The translations under genes and the position numbers were made by a program. DNA of 64,000 nucleotides from contig DASVTR010000015.1 of assembly GCA_036387475.1 (NCBI GenBank), positions 1-64,000 on the forward strand. The letters run 5' to 3'. Every line of letters begins with the position of its first letter. The stretch's first letter is position 1. Source of the stretch: DASVTR01 sp036387475 (GTDB lineage Bacteria; Acidobacteriota; Blastocatellia; Pyrinomonadales; Pyrinomonadaceae). The notes beneath the pieces are model-generated. The model did not search any database. It saw only the letters and a list, made by a program, of their open reading frames with translations, and was not told where the DNA came from. Positions 42,117 through 50,506 of the stretch are shown one piece after another.

Positions 42117-44909
42117 TCAACGTGGCGTAGCATAGCGCGGTCGCGTCGCGGAGGGTTGAATGGTCTTGCCGTTGTGATATTCAGGGCCGCAATACTTGCG
42201 CGGCTCCTGTCCGATTGAGTAGGTCTTGGAGCGTATGATTGGACAGACAGACGGGTCGGCTATCAGTCCTGTGGTCGGGTCTATGTCGAGTGTGATTGTT
42301 CCGTCGAGCCGCGATGGGCCGTCCGTTTGCGGCGCACCGCGATTGTCTGGCCGCTGTGCTCCCCTGCGAGATGAGCCGTCAGGCGGCAGTGCGTCTGTCG
42401 TCGGCGCAGGTTCGTAATCATATTGCTCGCCGTCCCCGTTGGTTTCCGGCTCTGCTTCAGGCTCAATCGTTTCATCCGAAGTCTCTTCATCTTCGGCGAC
42501 GGCAGGAGCAGTGCCGTTGATGAACAGTTCCATGCGCTTGTTCTCGCTGTCGGCGGTGGCAGGCTCGCCCGTGCGCGTGTCAATCTCTATCTGCTGAACA
42601 TTTTCGGGCATCTTCCAATCGCCGCTCCATTCCGGGTGAGCAGAGAGTGCAGCGCTCATAAAATCCGCCCAGATGGGCAAGGCCGAATCCGCGCCGGTCA
42701 GGCCCAATTGAGAATTATCGTCAAAGCCGACCCAAACGACGCAGACGATGTTGGGCGTAAAGCCTGCAAACCAGCCGTCGCGCGATGTGCCTGTCTTTCC
42801 GGCTATCCCTACTTTGCCCGGCACGTTCTTTAACCCCCAACTGTTCACCTTAGCAGCCGTGCCGCGATTGACCACATCCTTCATGAAGGATGTCATCACA
42901 TAGGCGACTTCAGAGCGCATCACTTCATTCTTCTGCGGGGTCGGTGAAACGATGGTCACGCCCTTGCCGGTCGTGATGCGATTGATGGCGACGGGCGCGG
43001 TGCGCGTCCCCAAAGCTGCAAAAGACGTGTAGGCGGAAGCCATCTCAAGGGGCGTGGCCTCGTGTGCGCCGAGCGCCATCGCCGGATAAGATTTCGGCGG
43101 TTTCGGGATTCCGGCCTTCGCCGCCAAATTCATCACGCGCGCAATCGTTACTTCCATCGCGACATCAACCGTCACGACGTTCAGACTCTTGACCAGCGCG
43201 TCGCGCAAGGTCACGGGCTGATTAGAAAACTTGTCGCCGAAATTGCCGGGCGAGTATTCTTGGTCGCCGAAGTGAAAAGTCTTCGGCTCGTCCTGATAGA
43301 TGGTGGCGGGCGTGATGAGGCGCGGCACTGGGTCGTAGGCCGTGTTGAGCGCGGTGGCGTAGACGAAGGGCTTGAAGACGGAGCCGGGCTGGCGGTGCGC
43401 GTCCGTCGCACGATTGAGTTGGCTCTTGGAGTAGTCGCGCCCGCCGACCATCGCGACAATCTCCCCTGTCCTGGCGTTCATCGCCACAAGGGATGCCTGC
43501 AAAGTGCCCGGCTCAATTTTTCGTTTCGCGTAAATCTTATCGAGCGCCGCCAGTTGCTTTGTCACAGCCTGATAGGCTGCGCGCTGCAAGTCCATGTCAA
43601 TTGTCGTATAGATGCGCAGGTGCTCTGCGGCGTTTTGTCCGGCGATGATGTCGCCCAACTGGTTCTGCACGTAATCCGCAAAGTAAGGCGCGTCCGAAGC
43701 ATCAATCCGCCCGCGCGCAGAAGCGACCTTGAGCGGCTCAGCCTTGGCGGCGGCAGCCTGCTCCGGCGTGATGACGCCGGTTTCGGCCATCGAATCGAGC
43801 ACCTGATTACGACGCGCCGTGGCCGTCTCGCGGTCGCGATACGGATTGTAACGATTCGGGCTGCGTATGATTCCGGCGAGGAACGCTGATTCGGAGAGCG
43901 TCAGGTTGGTGACATCCTTGTTGAAGTAAGCGTCTGCCGCTTCGCCAAAGCCGTTGATGGAAAACCCGGATTGTTGGCCCAGGTAAACCTCGTTGCAGTA
44001 GAGCGAGAAGATTTGCTCTTTCGAGAGACGCGTTTCGATGATGAGCGACATGTAGGCTTCTGAGAACTTGCGCCGCCATGTTCTCTCCGGCGAGAGGAGC
44101 AGATTTTTGACAAGCTGCTGGGTGATGCTCGAACCACCCTGTCTCGCAATCGGCGAGTTGGGGTCTGCGTCGTAGCGGCGGATGAGAGCGCGCAGGATGC
44201 CGCGAATGTTGACGCCGTAGTGTTGGAAGAAAGAGCGGTCTTCGGTTGTCGTGATGGCGTCAATGAGATGCTTCGGCAGATCGTTGAAGCCGACGATTTT
44301 TCGTTTAGCACGCTCGCGCCCCGTCACAGAGCTAATCAACTCCGGCTCTAGCTGCGCCTTCTGGTAGCCAGTTCCCTTCTGTAAATCGCTAATCGCGCTG
44401 ATGCTTTTACCGCCACGACTGAACTGCACTTTAAGCTGTGCGAATCGTAGCTCTCCATCTACGGGCGAGCTGCTGCTCGGCTTGATTTCAAGCGTCGCGC
44501 CCGCGAGTTTGTAACGACCGCGAGCGCTATCAGCCTGTTGCCCTTCCTCTACGTAGCCCGCGCGCTTCAGATAAGCCAGCAAATCATCCACCGATAGATT
44601 TTCACCGACGCGCAACTCCTTCGGCGCGGCGTAGATGCCTGCCGAGCGCGTGAAGACTTCGCCGTTCAGAAGCTGGTCAATGCGCTTTGAAAAGACGACC
44701 CAGTAATAGCCTAGAATGCCAATGGTGACGGTGGTGAGAAAAACGAGCGCGATGACGACCGGCGGGCGAAAGATGCGCTTCATCCAGCGACGAAAGAACC
44801 CCCGCTCCGGCTCGTTATTGCTGTACTTAACGATGCGCGGTCGGCGCGGCCCTTTTCCGCCACGGGCAACGGGTGGCACGCGATTCTCTGGTGGATGACG
44901 AACGGCCAT
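42117..44909 (-). CDS. Bifunctional penicillin-binding protein 1A/1B
   Basis: A 930-aa class A PBP. One membrane helix (VIALVFLTTVTIGILGYYWVV, about 53-75) is followed by a UB2H-like region (GIYAAPKELRVGENLS), the GT51 glycosyltransferase domain (catalytic Glu in TTEDRSFFQHYGV, then GGSSITQQLVKNLLL), and the transpeptidase domain with the Ser in GSVFKPFVYA, SLN in VKSLNVVTVD and KTGTS. The last 130 residues are acidic and low complexity (EDEETSDETIEPEAEPE). It builds and cross-links peptidoglycan in the periplasm. UB2H-like region suggests the PBP1B branch. Confidence 0.92.
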   Translation of the reverse strand: MAVRHPPENRVPPVARGGKGPRRPRIVKYSNNEPERGFFRRWMKRIFRPPVVIALVFLTTVTIGILGYYWVVFSKRIDQLLNGEVFTRSAGIYAAPKELRVGENLSVDDLLAYLKRAGYVEEGQQADSARGRYKLAGATLEIKPSSSSPVDGELRFAQLKVQFSRGGKSISAISDLQKGTGYQKAQLEPELISSVTGRERAKRKIVGFNDLPKHLIDAITTTEDRSFFQHYGVNIRGILRALIRRYDADPNSPIARQGGSSITQQLVKNLLLSPERTWRRKFSEAYMSLIIETRLSKEQIFSLYCNEVYLGQQSGFSINGFGEAADAYFNKDVTNLTLSESAFLAGIIRSPNRYNPYRDRETATARRNQVLDSMAETGVITPEQAAAAKAEPLKVASARGRIDASDAPYFADYVQNQLGDIIAGQNAAEHLRIYTTIDMDLQRAAYQAVTKQLAALDKIYAKRKIEPGTLQASLVAMNARTGEIVAMVGGRDYSKSQLNRATDAHRQPGSVFKPFVYATALNTAYDPVPRLITPATIYQDEPKTFHFGDQEYSPGNFGDKFSNQPVTLRDALVKSLNVVTVDVAMEVTIARVMNLAAKAGIPKPPKSYPAMALGAHEATPLEMASAYTSFAALGTRTAPVAINRITTGKGVTIVSPTPQKNEVMRSEVAYVMTSFMKDVVNRGTAAKVNSWGLKNVPGKVGIAGKTGTSRDGWFAGFTPNIVCVVWVGFDDNSQLGLTGADSALPIWADFMSAALSAHPEWSGDWKMPENVQQIEIDTRTGEPATADSENKRMELFINGTAPAVAEDEETSDETIEPEAEPETNGDGEQYDYEPAPTTDALPPDGSSRRGAQRPDNRGAPQTDGPSRLDGTITLDIDPTTGLIADPSVCPIIRSKTYSIGQEPRKYCGPEYHNGKTIQPSATRPRYATPR

Positions 44910-44912
44910 AAA

Positions 44913-45015
44913 AACAGAAGTCAGAATTCAGGAGTCAGAATCCAGAAGAAAAGAAAAACAAAAGAAGTGGTTTCCGCCTTGTATTCCGAATTCTGGATTC
45001 TGACTCCTGAATTCC
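44913..45015. repeat. Heptamer inverted repeat, TCAGAAG/TCAGGAG subfamily
   Basis: The left arm CAGGAGTCAGAATCCAGAAG pairs with the right arm GAATTCTGGATTCTGACTCC. The centre AAAGAAGTGGTTTCCGCC is shared with 6499-6605 and 16017-16112. It sits between the divergent PBP and K+ channel genes. Confidence 0.85.
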
Positions 45016-45130
45016 GTAGTTGAATGTAATCCCTTCGCCACGGCCTGTCTACCTCTAATTTGACACTCGCGTGCGATAAACGCTACCGTGACGAGTTCGT
45101 TCCCGGAGCCTTTGATGCGGCTGGTGAGAG

Positions 45131-46177
45131 ATGAGGTTGACATTATCCGGCTCGCGATTTGCGGTGAGGCCGCGCTTTCGCATTCGTTATGCGCTCGTGG
45201 CGCTGGTTGTTGCCGTCATCGTCGGCACGCTCGGCTTCTGCCTGATCGAAGGCTGGTCTGTGCCCGATAGCCTCTACGTGACGGTGCAGACGCTCACGAC
45301 CGTCGGTTACGGCGACGTGACACCGAACACTGCGGCGGGACGTGTCTTCGCCAGCGTTTTCATGTTCTTCGGAATCGGCGTGGCCGTCTATATTCTGACC
45401 AGCACGGTGCAGCAGATCGTGCAATCGGAGTTGCTCGCCGCTTTGGGCGAGCGGCTTCGGCAGCGTGAAATGAATAAGCTACGCGACCATTTTATCATCT
45501 GCGGCGCGGGCCGCGTCGGCTCGCGCATTATCCGCGAGTTGCAGCGCGCGCACATGCCGTTTGTCGTTATCGAAACGGACGCGCAAAAGGTCGGCGCTTT
45601 GATAGAGCGACGCGCACATGTGCTCGTCCGCGACGCGACGCTCGAAGAGTCTTTGCATGATGCGGGGGTCGAGCGTGCGCGCGGCCTCGCCGCCTGTTTG
45701 CCGGACGACGCAGATAATGTCTACGTCGTCCTGACGGCGCGCGACTTGAACCGTGAACTGTACATCGTCGCACGGGCCGTCGAAGAACAGGCCGAAGCCA
45801 AGCTGATTCGCGCGGGCGCAAACCGCGTCGTCGCGCCCACCATCATCGGCAGCCATCGCATGGCCCAGGCTTTGATTAAACCGGCGGTCGCAGACTTTAT
45901 GGACACCTTTACCGCTGAAAATCTAGACCTCAGATTTGAACAACTCGAAGTCGCGCCCGATTCTCCTTACGCTGGGCGAAAGATTAGCTCGACCAATATT
46001 CGTTCGGAACTCAACATCGTGATTGTCGCCATTCGCCATCTTAATGGAGAAATGGACATCAATCCTTCGGGCGACGCAAACATCGAAGCGGGCGACATTC
46101 TGGTCGTCATCGGGCGCTCCGAATCGCTCGCCGAATTTAACAAGGTAGCGCAGGGTGTTAAAGAGTCTGGAGTCTAG
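45131..46177 (+). CDS. Two-helix potassium channel with RCK (TrkA-N) domain
   Basis: A 348-aa protein. Two membrane helices (about 20-42 and 68-95) flank the pore, whose selectivity filter is TTVGYGD. The RCK domain starts at HFIICGAGRVGSRIIREL and binds nucleotide; a TrkA-C-like segment follows (DSPYAGRKISSTNIRSELNI). It should conduct K+ under ligand control in the inner membrane. The last codons (ESGV-stop) come from a repeat element. Confidence 0.9.
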   Translation: MRLTLSGSRFAVRPRFRIRYALVALVVAVIVGTLGFCLIEGWSVPDSLYVTVQTLTTVGYGDVTPNTAAGRVFASVFMFFGIGVAVYILTSTVQQIVQSELLAALGERLRQREMNKLRDHFIICGAGRVGSRIIRELQRAHMPFVVIETDAQKVGALIERRAHVLVRDATLEESLHDAGVERARGLAACLPDDADNVYVVLTARDLNRELYIVARAVEEQAEAKLIRAGANRVVAPTIIGSHRMAQALIKPAVADFMDTFTAENLDLRFEQLEVAPDSPYAGRKISSTNIRSELNIVIVAIRHLNGEMDINPSGDANIEAGDILVVIGRSESLAEFNKVAQGVKESGV

Positions 46178-46242
46178 AGTCAGGAGTCAAAGACATTTTT
46201 TTCATCTTTCTTTTGACTCCTGACTCTAGACCCCTGACCCTA
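46162..46242. repeat. Heptamer inverted repeat, GTCTAGA/GTCAGGA subfamily
   Basis: The left arm AGTCTAGAGTCAGGAGTCAA is exactly complementary to TTGACTCCTGACTCTAGAC on the right. The loop is about 20 nt, T-rich. It contains the TAG stop of the K+ channel gene and ends 11 nt before the epimerase TTG start. Confidence 0.85.
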
Positions 46243-46252
46243 AATTGGACTT

Positions 46253-47101
46253 TTGGACTTGAAAGTTATCGTCACAGGCGGCAGCGGCTATCTCGGAACG
46301 CACGTGCGGCGCTTCTTCGATGCTGCAGACTTCTCGCGCCGCTCGCATCTGGACATTCTTAATCCGAATGACGCGGCGCTCGTCTCCGACTATGATGTCG
46401 TCATACATCTGGCAGCGCATCTGGACAAAGACCCGGACGCGATGGATGCCTGCTTTCGGACGAACGCAGAGGGCACGCTCAACCTGCTGCGCCACGTTAG
46501 GCCCAACGCCGTTTTCATCTACGCTTCGACCAAGGATGTCTATGGCGCACACGCAGACCGTTACAGTGAAGTGCCGGAGACTTGCAGCACGGATTACTGC
46601 GGGCAGTCCGCCCTCGAATGGTCTAAGCTTATAGGCGAGCGCTATGTTGATTTCTACGCACGTGCGCGCGGGTTTCGCGCCTGTATCTTTCGCCTGTCAA
46701 CCGTCTACGCGCGTCCCAGTGATGGCAACGAATCGGGATTCGTCACACACTACGTAGAATCTGTTAAGCGCGCCTGGCCGATTCGCCTGCCGCTCGACGG
46801 AAAGCCGGTGCGTGATATTCTGCACGTCGAAGATTTTAGCCGTGCGTGCCGTGCCTTTATAGATTCGCCGCTGCCGCGCGGACTCTATAATCTGGGCGGA
46901 GGCAAGCTGAACGCCTCCTCCCTGCGCGCCATCATCGAGACGATTGGCCGACTGATAGAGCTTGAGCCGGAGATAGACGCGGGCTGGCCTTTGCCTGCTC
47001 CAGTGCCCCTCAATTACGTCTCCGATCTGACACGCGTTCGCTCCGAACTCGGCTGGCAACCGGAAATCGGCATCGAGGAAGGCTTGCGTAGTTTGCTGTA
47101 A
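46253..47101 (+). CDS. NAD-dependent epimerase/dehydratase family protein
   Basis: A 282-aa extended SDR. The Rossmann motif is VTGGSGYLGTHVRRFF and the active-site region is YASTKDVYG. Where YxxxK is expected the sequence is SALEWSKLIGE, so the Lys is present but the position four before it is Leu rather than Tyr. The C-terminus has the typical RDILHVEDFSRAC and LGWQPEIGIEEGLRSLL. Start is TTG at 46253 or 46259. It heads the heptose cluster by 8 nt, so a role in LPS sugar nucleotide metabolism is likely. HldD is not clearly matched. Confidence 0.75.
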   Translation: MDLKVIVTGGSGYLGTHVRRFFDAADFSRRSHLDILNPNDAALVSDYDVVIHLAAHLDKDPDAMDACFRTNAEGTLNLLRHVRPNAVFIYASTKDVYGAHADRYSEVPETCSTDYCGQSALEWSKLIGERYVDFYARARGFRACIFRLSTVYARPSDGNESGFVTHYVESVKRAWPIRLPLDGKPVRDILHVEDFSRACRAFIDSPLPRGLYNLGGGKLNASSLRAIIETIGRLIELEPEIDAGWPLPAPVPLNYVSDLTRVRSELGWQPEIGIEEGLRSLL

Positions 47102-47109
47102 AATACGAG

Positions 47110-48207
47110 ATGAGAGAGCGCACGTTACAGGCAGAGAAAATCAAGCGCATCGTCGTGCGGGGCACAAACTGGGTCGGCGATGCGGTGATGACCGTCCCGG
47201 CGTTGCGCGCTCTGCGCGGAATGCTGCCCGAAGCTCACATTACACTCGCCGTGCGCCCCTGGGCCAAAGGACTTTTCAGTGACGCCGATTTCATAGATGA
47301 ACTTTTGCTCTACGAGCGCCGTTCGCGCGATCTTCGCGCCGTCGTCCGACAGACGAGAGAGTGGCGAAGAAGGCGTTTTGATTTAGCCGTGCTCTTTCAG
47401 AACGCTTTCGAGGCTGCGTTGATTGCTGCCGGTGCGCGCGTTCCCTTGAGACTCGGCTACGCGACGGATAATCGCCGAGCGCTGCTCACGCACCCGCTTC
47501 CTTTGCCCGCATGGAGAAACGAGCGCCACGAGGTCTTTTATTATCTACACATCGTCGCCGAACTCGAACAATTGCTCTACGGCACAACGGATGTCTTGCG
47601 CCAAGCGCCAGACTACAGGTTGCTAGTCTCGCCTGAGCGGCAGGCAAAGGCGCGCATGATGCTCAGCACGCATGGTGCGACGGGGACGCGCCCGCTCGTC
47701 GCGCTCTGTCCCGGCTCGACCAACAGCCGTGCGAAGCGTTGGCCCACCGAAAGCTTCGCTGCGCTCGCAGACAAGTTTATAGATGAAGCTGGCGCTGATG
47801 TCGCGCTCGTCGGAGCAGCGGACGAGTTGGAAGTTTCTTTGGAAGTAAGTGCGGCGATGCGCGGGCAACCCATTATGCTGACGGGCCGAACAGACCTCGC
47901 GCAGGCCGTCGCCGTCTTGAGCCTCGCCGATGCGCTGGTGACCAACGATACAGGCCCGGCTCACATCGCCGCCGCGCTTGAGCGCCCAACTCTCGTCATC
48001 TTCGGGCCGACTGACCCGCGAACGACGCGCCCCTTTTCGCAGACGGCGGAAATCATTCGGCGTCCGCCGGACTGCGCGCCCTGCATGTTGCGCGATTGCC
48101 CGATTGACCATCGCTGCATGACGGCCATCACGCCTGCGGAAGTCTTCATGCGCGCCCGTGCGCTAATGAAGCGGGAGACGGCGGCAGCGGAGGAGGCGCG
48201 CGTATGA
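47110..48207 (+). CDS. waaF: ADP-heptose:LPS heptosyltransferase (WaaF-like)
   Basis: A 365-aa GT9 glycosyltransferase that adds heptose to the LPS inner core. It has VRGTNWVGDAVMTVPALRAL near the N-terminus (the GD motif binds acceptor), LCPGSTNSRAKRWP in the middle, and the donor site NDTGPAHIAAALERPTLVIFGPTDP. It ends in a Cys-rich segment (PDCAPCMLRDCPIDHRCM). Overlaps gmhB by 4 nt. Confidence 0.88.
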   Translation: MRERTLQAEKIKRIVVRGTNWVGDAVMTVPALRALRGMLPEAHITLAVRPWAKGLFSDADFIDELLLYERRSRDLRAVVRQTREWRRRRFDLAVLFQNAFEAALIAAGARVPLRLGYATDNRRALLTHPLPLPAWRNERHEVFYYLHIVAELEQLLYGTTDVLRQAPDYRLLVSPERQAKARMMLSTHGATGTRPLVALCPGSTNSRAKRWPTESFAALADKFIDEAGADVALVGAADELEVSLEVSAAMRGQPIMLTGRTDLAQAVAVLSLADALVTNDTGPAHIAAALERPTLVIFGPTDPRTTRPFSQTAEIIRRPPDCAPCMLRDCPIDHRCMTAITPAEVFMRARALMKRETAAAEEARV

Positions 48208-48791
48208 AGCGGCGTGCGGTCTTCATGGATCGCGACGGGACGATTTCGGAAGAAGTCGGCTACGTCAATCACCCCTCGCGTTACCGCGTCTTCCCTTATT
48301 CGGCAGAAGCTGTGCGAAGGCTTAACCGGGCTGGCTGGCTGGCGATTCTGGTAACGAATCAGGCTGGCGTCGCTCGCGGCTATTTCTCAGAAGAGGTGAT
48401 TGAAGCAGTCCACGATGTACTTGAGAGCGAGTTGGAAAAAGACGGCGCGCGTCTCGACGCCATCTACTATTGCGCGCATCATCCGTCTGTAGGCCACCCG
48501 CCCTACCGCTTTGAGTGTGACTGCCGCAAGCCGAAGCCTGGATTGATTAGACGCGCCGCCGTCGATTTTGAGATTGACCTTGCGGAAAGCTGGATGGTCG
48601 GCGACCGCTACAGCGACATTGAGTTGGCGCGAAACGCAGGCGTTCATGCGGCCTTCGTTCTCAGCGGCTACGGTCGCGGCGAATGGGAATATCAACGCTC
48701 CGCGTGGAAACATGAACCAGATTTAGTTGCGGAAGATTTACTGCAAGCAGTTGAAAGAATAACAACAAACGGTCATGAGTCAGGAGTCTAA
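48204..48791 (+). CDS. gmhB: D-glycero-beta-D-manno-heptose-1,7-bisphosphate 7-phosphatase
   Basis: A 195-aa HAD phosphatase of ADP-heptose synthesis. The nucleophile Asp is in FMDRDGTISEE, with VTNQAGVARG (motif II). The zinc-binding Cys/His set is YYCAHHP to FECDCRKPKPG, and GDRYSDIELARNAG is motif IV. The final codons (ESGV-stop) are supplied by a repeat element, as in the K+ channel gene. Confidence 0.92.
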   Translation: MKRRAVFMDRDGTISEEVGYVNHPSRYRVFPYSAEAVRRLNRAGWLAILVTNQAGVARGYFSEEVIEAVHDVLESELEKDGARLDAIYYCAHHPSVGHPPYRFECDCRKPKPGLIRRAAVDFEIDLAESWMVGDRYSDIELARNAGVHAAFVLSGYGRGEWEYQRSAWKHEPDLVAEDLLQAVERITTNGHESGV

Positions 48792-48840
48792 AGTTTAAAA
48801 GCCTTTGATTTCGACTACAGGCTCCAGATTCCTGACTTCT
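48777..48840. repeat. Heptamer inverted repeat, GTCAGGA subfamily (weak)
   Basis: GAGTCAGGAGTCTAAAG on the left faces the complement of GAAGTCAGGAATCTGGAG on the right. The pairing is less perfect than in the others. It contains the gmhB stop codon. Confidence 0.6.
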
Positions 48841-48853
48841 TTTTAGAGGTGAT

Positions 48854-49882
48854 GTGTTGAGCGTTGAGCAGACAGCGCAGCAGGAACGTTTGACGGCGGT
48901 GGTGCGTCGTTTTCCGCAACGGAAGATTGTCGTCGTCGGCGATCTGGTGGCAGACCAGTTTTTGTACGGGCAGATTAGCCGCGTCTCGCGTGAAGCGCCG
49001 GTGCTGATCCTGCGCTACGAGCGGACGGAGACGACGCCGGGCGGGGCGGCCAATTGCGCCGCCAATCTTGCCGCGCTCGACGGACGGACATCGCTCATCG
49101 GCTTCGTCGGCGCAGACGAGGCGGGAAAGGCTCTGCTCGATAAGCTATGCGGGGCGGGCGTCGGGTGCGAGGGTGTGGTCACCGTTCCGCAGGGGCGGAC
49201 GACGACAAAGGTTCGTATCCTCGCCGGGCAACTACATTCGCCGCGCCAGCAAGTCATACGCATTGATTACGAAAGCGAATCGCCAATCGAGACTTCGCTG
49301 CGAGAGCAGTTGCGGCAGCAGTTGCGTGAAGAATTACAGAGCGCCGATGCCGTCATCATCTCGGATTATAATTACGGCGTGGCCGACGCAGAGACAGTCG
49401 CCGCCGTACGCGAAGCGACTGAGGCGCGAGGGTTACCCGTCCTTGTTGACTCGCGCTTCGGCCTCGCACGCTTCCCAAGCTTCGCTTCCGCCACGCCCAA
49501 CGAAGACGAGGTCGAGCAGCTTCTCGAAAGAAAGTTGACAGACGCGGCAGAGGTCGCGGCGGCGGGCCTTGAGTTGCGCGAGCGTCTCAATTATCAGGCT
49601 CTGCTGGTGACGCGCGGCAGCAACGGCATGCTGCTCGTCGAAGCGAATGCCGAGCCGCTGCACATTCCGGCGGTAGGGGCGCGTGAGGCCGTTGATGTGA
49701 CGGGCGCTGGCGATACGGTGATAGCGACCTACACGCTGGCGCTCGCTTCCGGCGCACCCTTCGCAGACGCCGCACACCTGGCTAACCACGCGGGCGGCCT
49801 CGTCGTTATGAAACGCGGCACGGCCTCCATCAACCGGCAGGAATTGCTCTCGTCCGTCCTCCGCTGGGGCGACGCTGGATAA
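48854..49882 (+). CDS. hldE1 (rfaE1): D-glycero-beta-D-manno-heptose-7-phosphate kinase
   Basis: A 342-aa PfkB-family sugar kinase, equivalent to the N-terminal half of HldE. It shows GDLVADQFLYGQISRVSREA, PGGAANCAANLAAL and the anion hole DVTGAGDTVIATYTLA. It phosphorylates heptose-7-phosphate to the 1,7-bisphosphate used by GmhB. Start is GTG 48854 or TTG 48857 behind AGAGGT. Its adenylyltransferase partner is a separate gene next to it. Confidence 0.9.
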   Translation: MLSVEQTAQQERLTAVVRRFPQRKIVVVGDLVADQFLYGQISRVSREAPVLILRYERTETTPGGAANCAANLAALDGRTSLIGFVGADEAGKALLDKLCGAGVGCEGVVTVPQGRTTTKVRILAGQLHSPRQQVIRIDYESESPIETSLREQLRQQLREELQSADAVIISDYNYGVADAETVAAVREATEARGLPVLVDSRFGLARFPSFASATPNEDEVEQLLERKLTDAAEVAAAGLELRERLNYQALLVTRGSNGMLLVEANAEPLHIPAVGAREAVDVTGAGDTVIATYTLALASGAPFADAAHLANHAGGLVVMKRGTASINRQELLSSVLRWGDAG

Positions 49883-49924
49883 TCACAGCCGCTCTTTTGA
49901 AGTTCTCTGTTACCGTGTGTCTTG

Positions 49925-50434
49925 ATGTCAACGCTTGACGAACAATCAAAGCATCTTGCTGCGTCGCGCATCCTAGACCGCAACCGCCTGATAGCGCGCG
50001 TGGCGATTGCGCGCAAACATGGCGCGCGGATTGTGCTGGCTAACGGATGCTTTGACATCCTGCACGTCGGACACATTCGCTATCTGGAAGGAGCGAGGGC
50101 GCTCGGCGATGTACTGGTCGTCGCCATCAACGCGGACGAGCAGGTACGCCAACTCAAGGGCGCGGGGCGTCCACTTGTGCCGGAGCGCGAGCGCGCCGAA
50201 GTCATAGCCGCCTTGCGGCCCGTAGATTTCGTGACTATCTTCACTGAGCCGACGGTCGAACAGCTTCTTCGCGCCATCCGCCCGGACATCCACGCCAAGG
50301 GCACAGATTACACCGTTGAGACCGTTCCCGAACGAGATGTGGTACGCTCCTACGGCGGGCGCACAGCAATCGTCGGCGACCCGAAAGACCATTCGTCAAC
50401 GGAAATGGTCAGAAAAGTGATGAGTAATGAATGA
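49925..50434 (+). CDS. hldE2 (rfaE2): D-glycero-beta-D-manno-heptose-1-phosphate adenylyltransferase
   Basis: A 169-aa nucleotidyltransferase, equivalent to the C-terminal half of HldE. It has GCFDILHVGHIRYLEGAR (HxGH) and the C-terminal KDHSSTEMVRK. It forms ADP-heptose from ATP and heptose-1-phosphate. The last residues (VMSNE-stop) are encoded by repeat heptamers at 50416. A TTG lies one codon upstream of the chosen ATG. Confidence 0.92.
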   Translation: MSTLDEQSKHLAASRILDRNRLIARVAIARKHGARIVLANGCFDILHVGHIRYLEGARALGDVLVVAINADEQVRQLKGAGRPLVPERERAEVIAALRPVDFVTIFTEPTVEQLLRAIRPDIHAKGTDYTVETVPERDVVRSYGGRTAIVGDPKDHSSTEMVRKVMSNE

Positions 50435-50503
50435 TGAGTAATGAGTGGCTAAGGTCACGCTGCTGCTTTTACTCATCACTCATTACTCATCACTCATTAC
50501 TTA
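50416..50503. repeat. Heptamer inverted repeat, GTGATGA/GTAATGA subfamily
   Basis: The left arm holds GTGATGAGTAATGAATGATG and GTAATGAGT; the right arm holds ACTCATCACTCATTACTCAT twice over. These are the same heptamers as in the riboswitch at 20-94. It contains the hldE2 stop codon and ends 3 nt before the next ATG. Confidence 0.9.
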
Positions 50504-50506
50504 AAA

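Noticed and set aside
43062..43889. A 275-codon frame antisense to the PBP gene
   Set aside because: It is the complementary shadow of a strongly supported GT51/transpeptidase gene in high-GC DNA.
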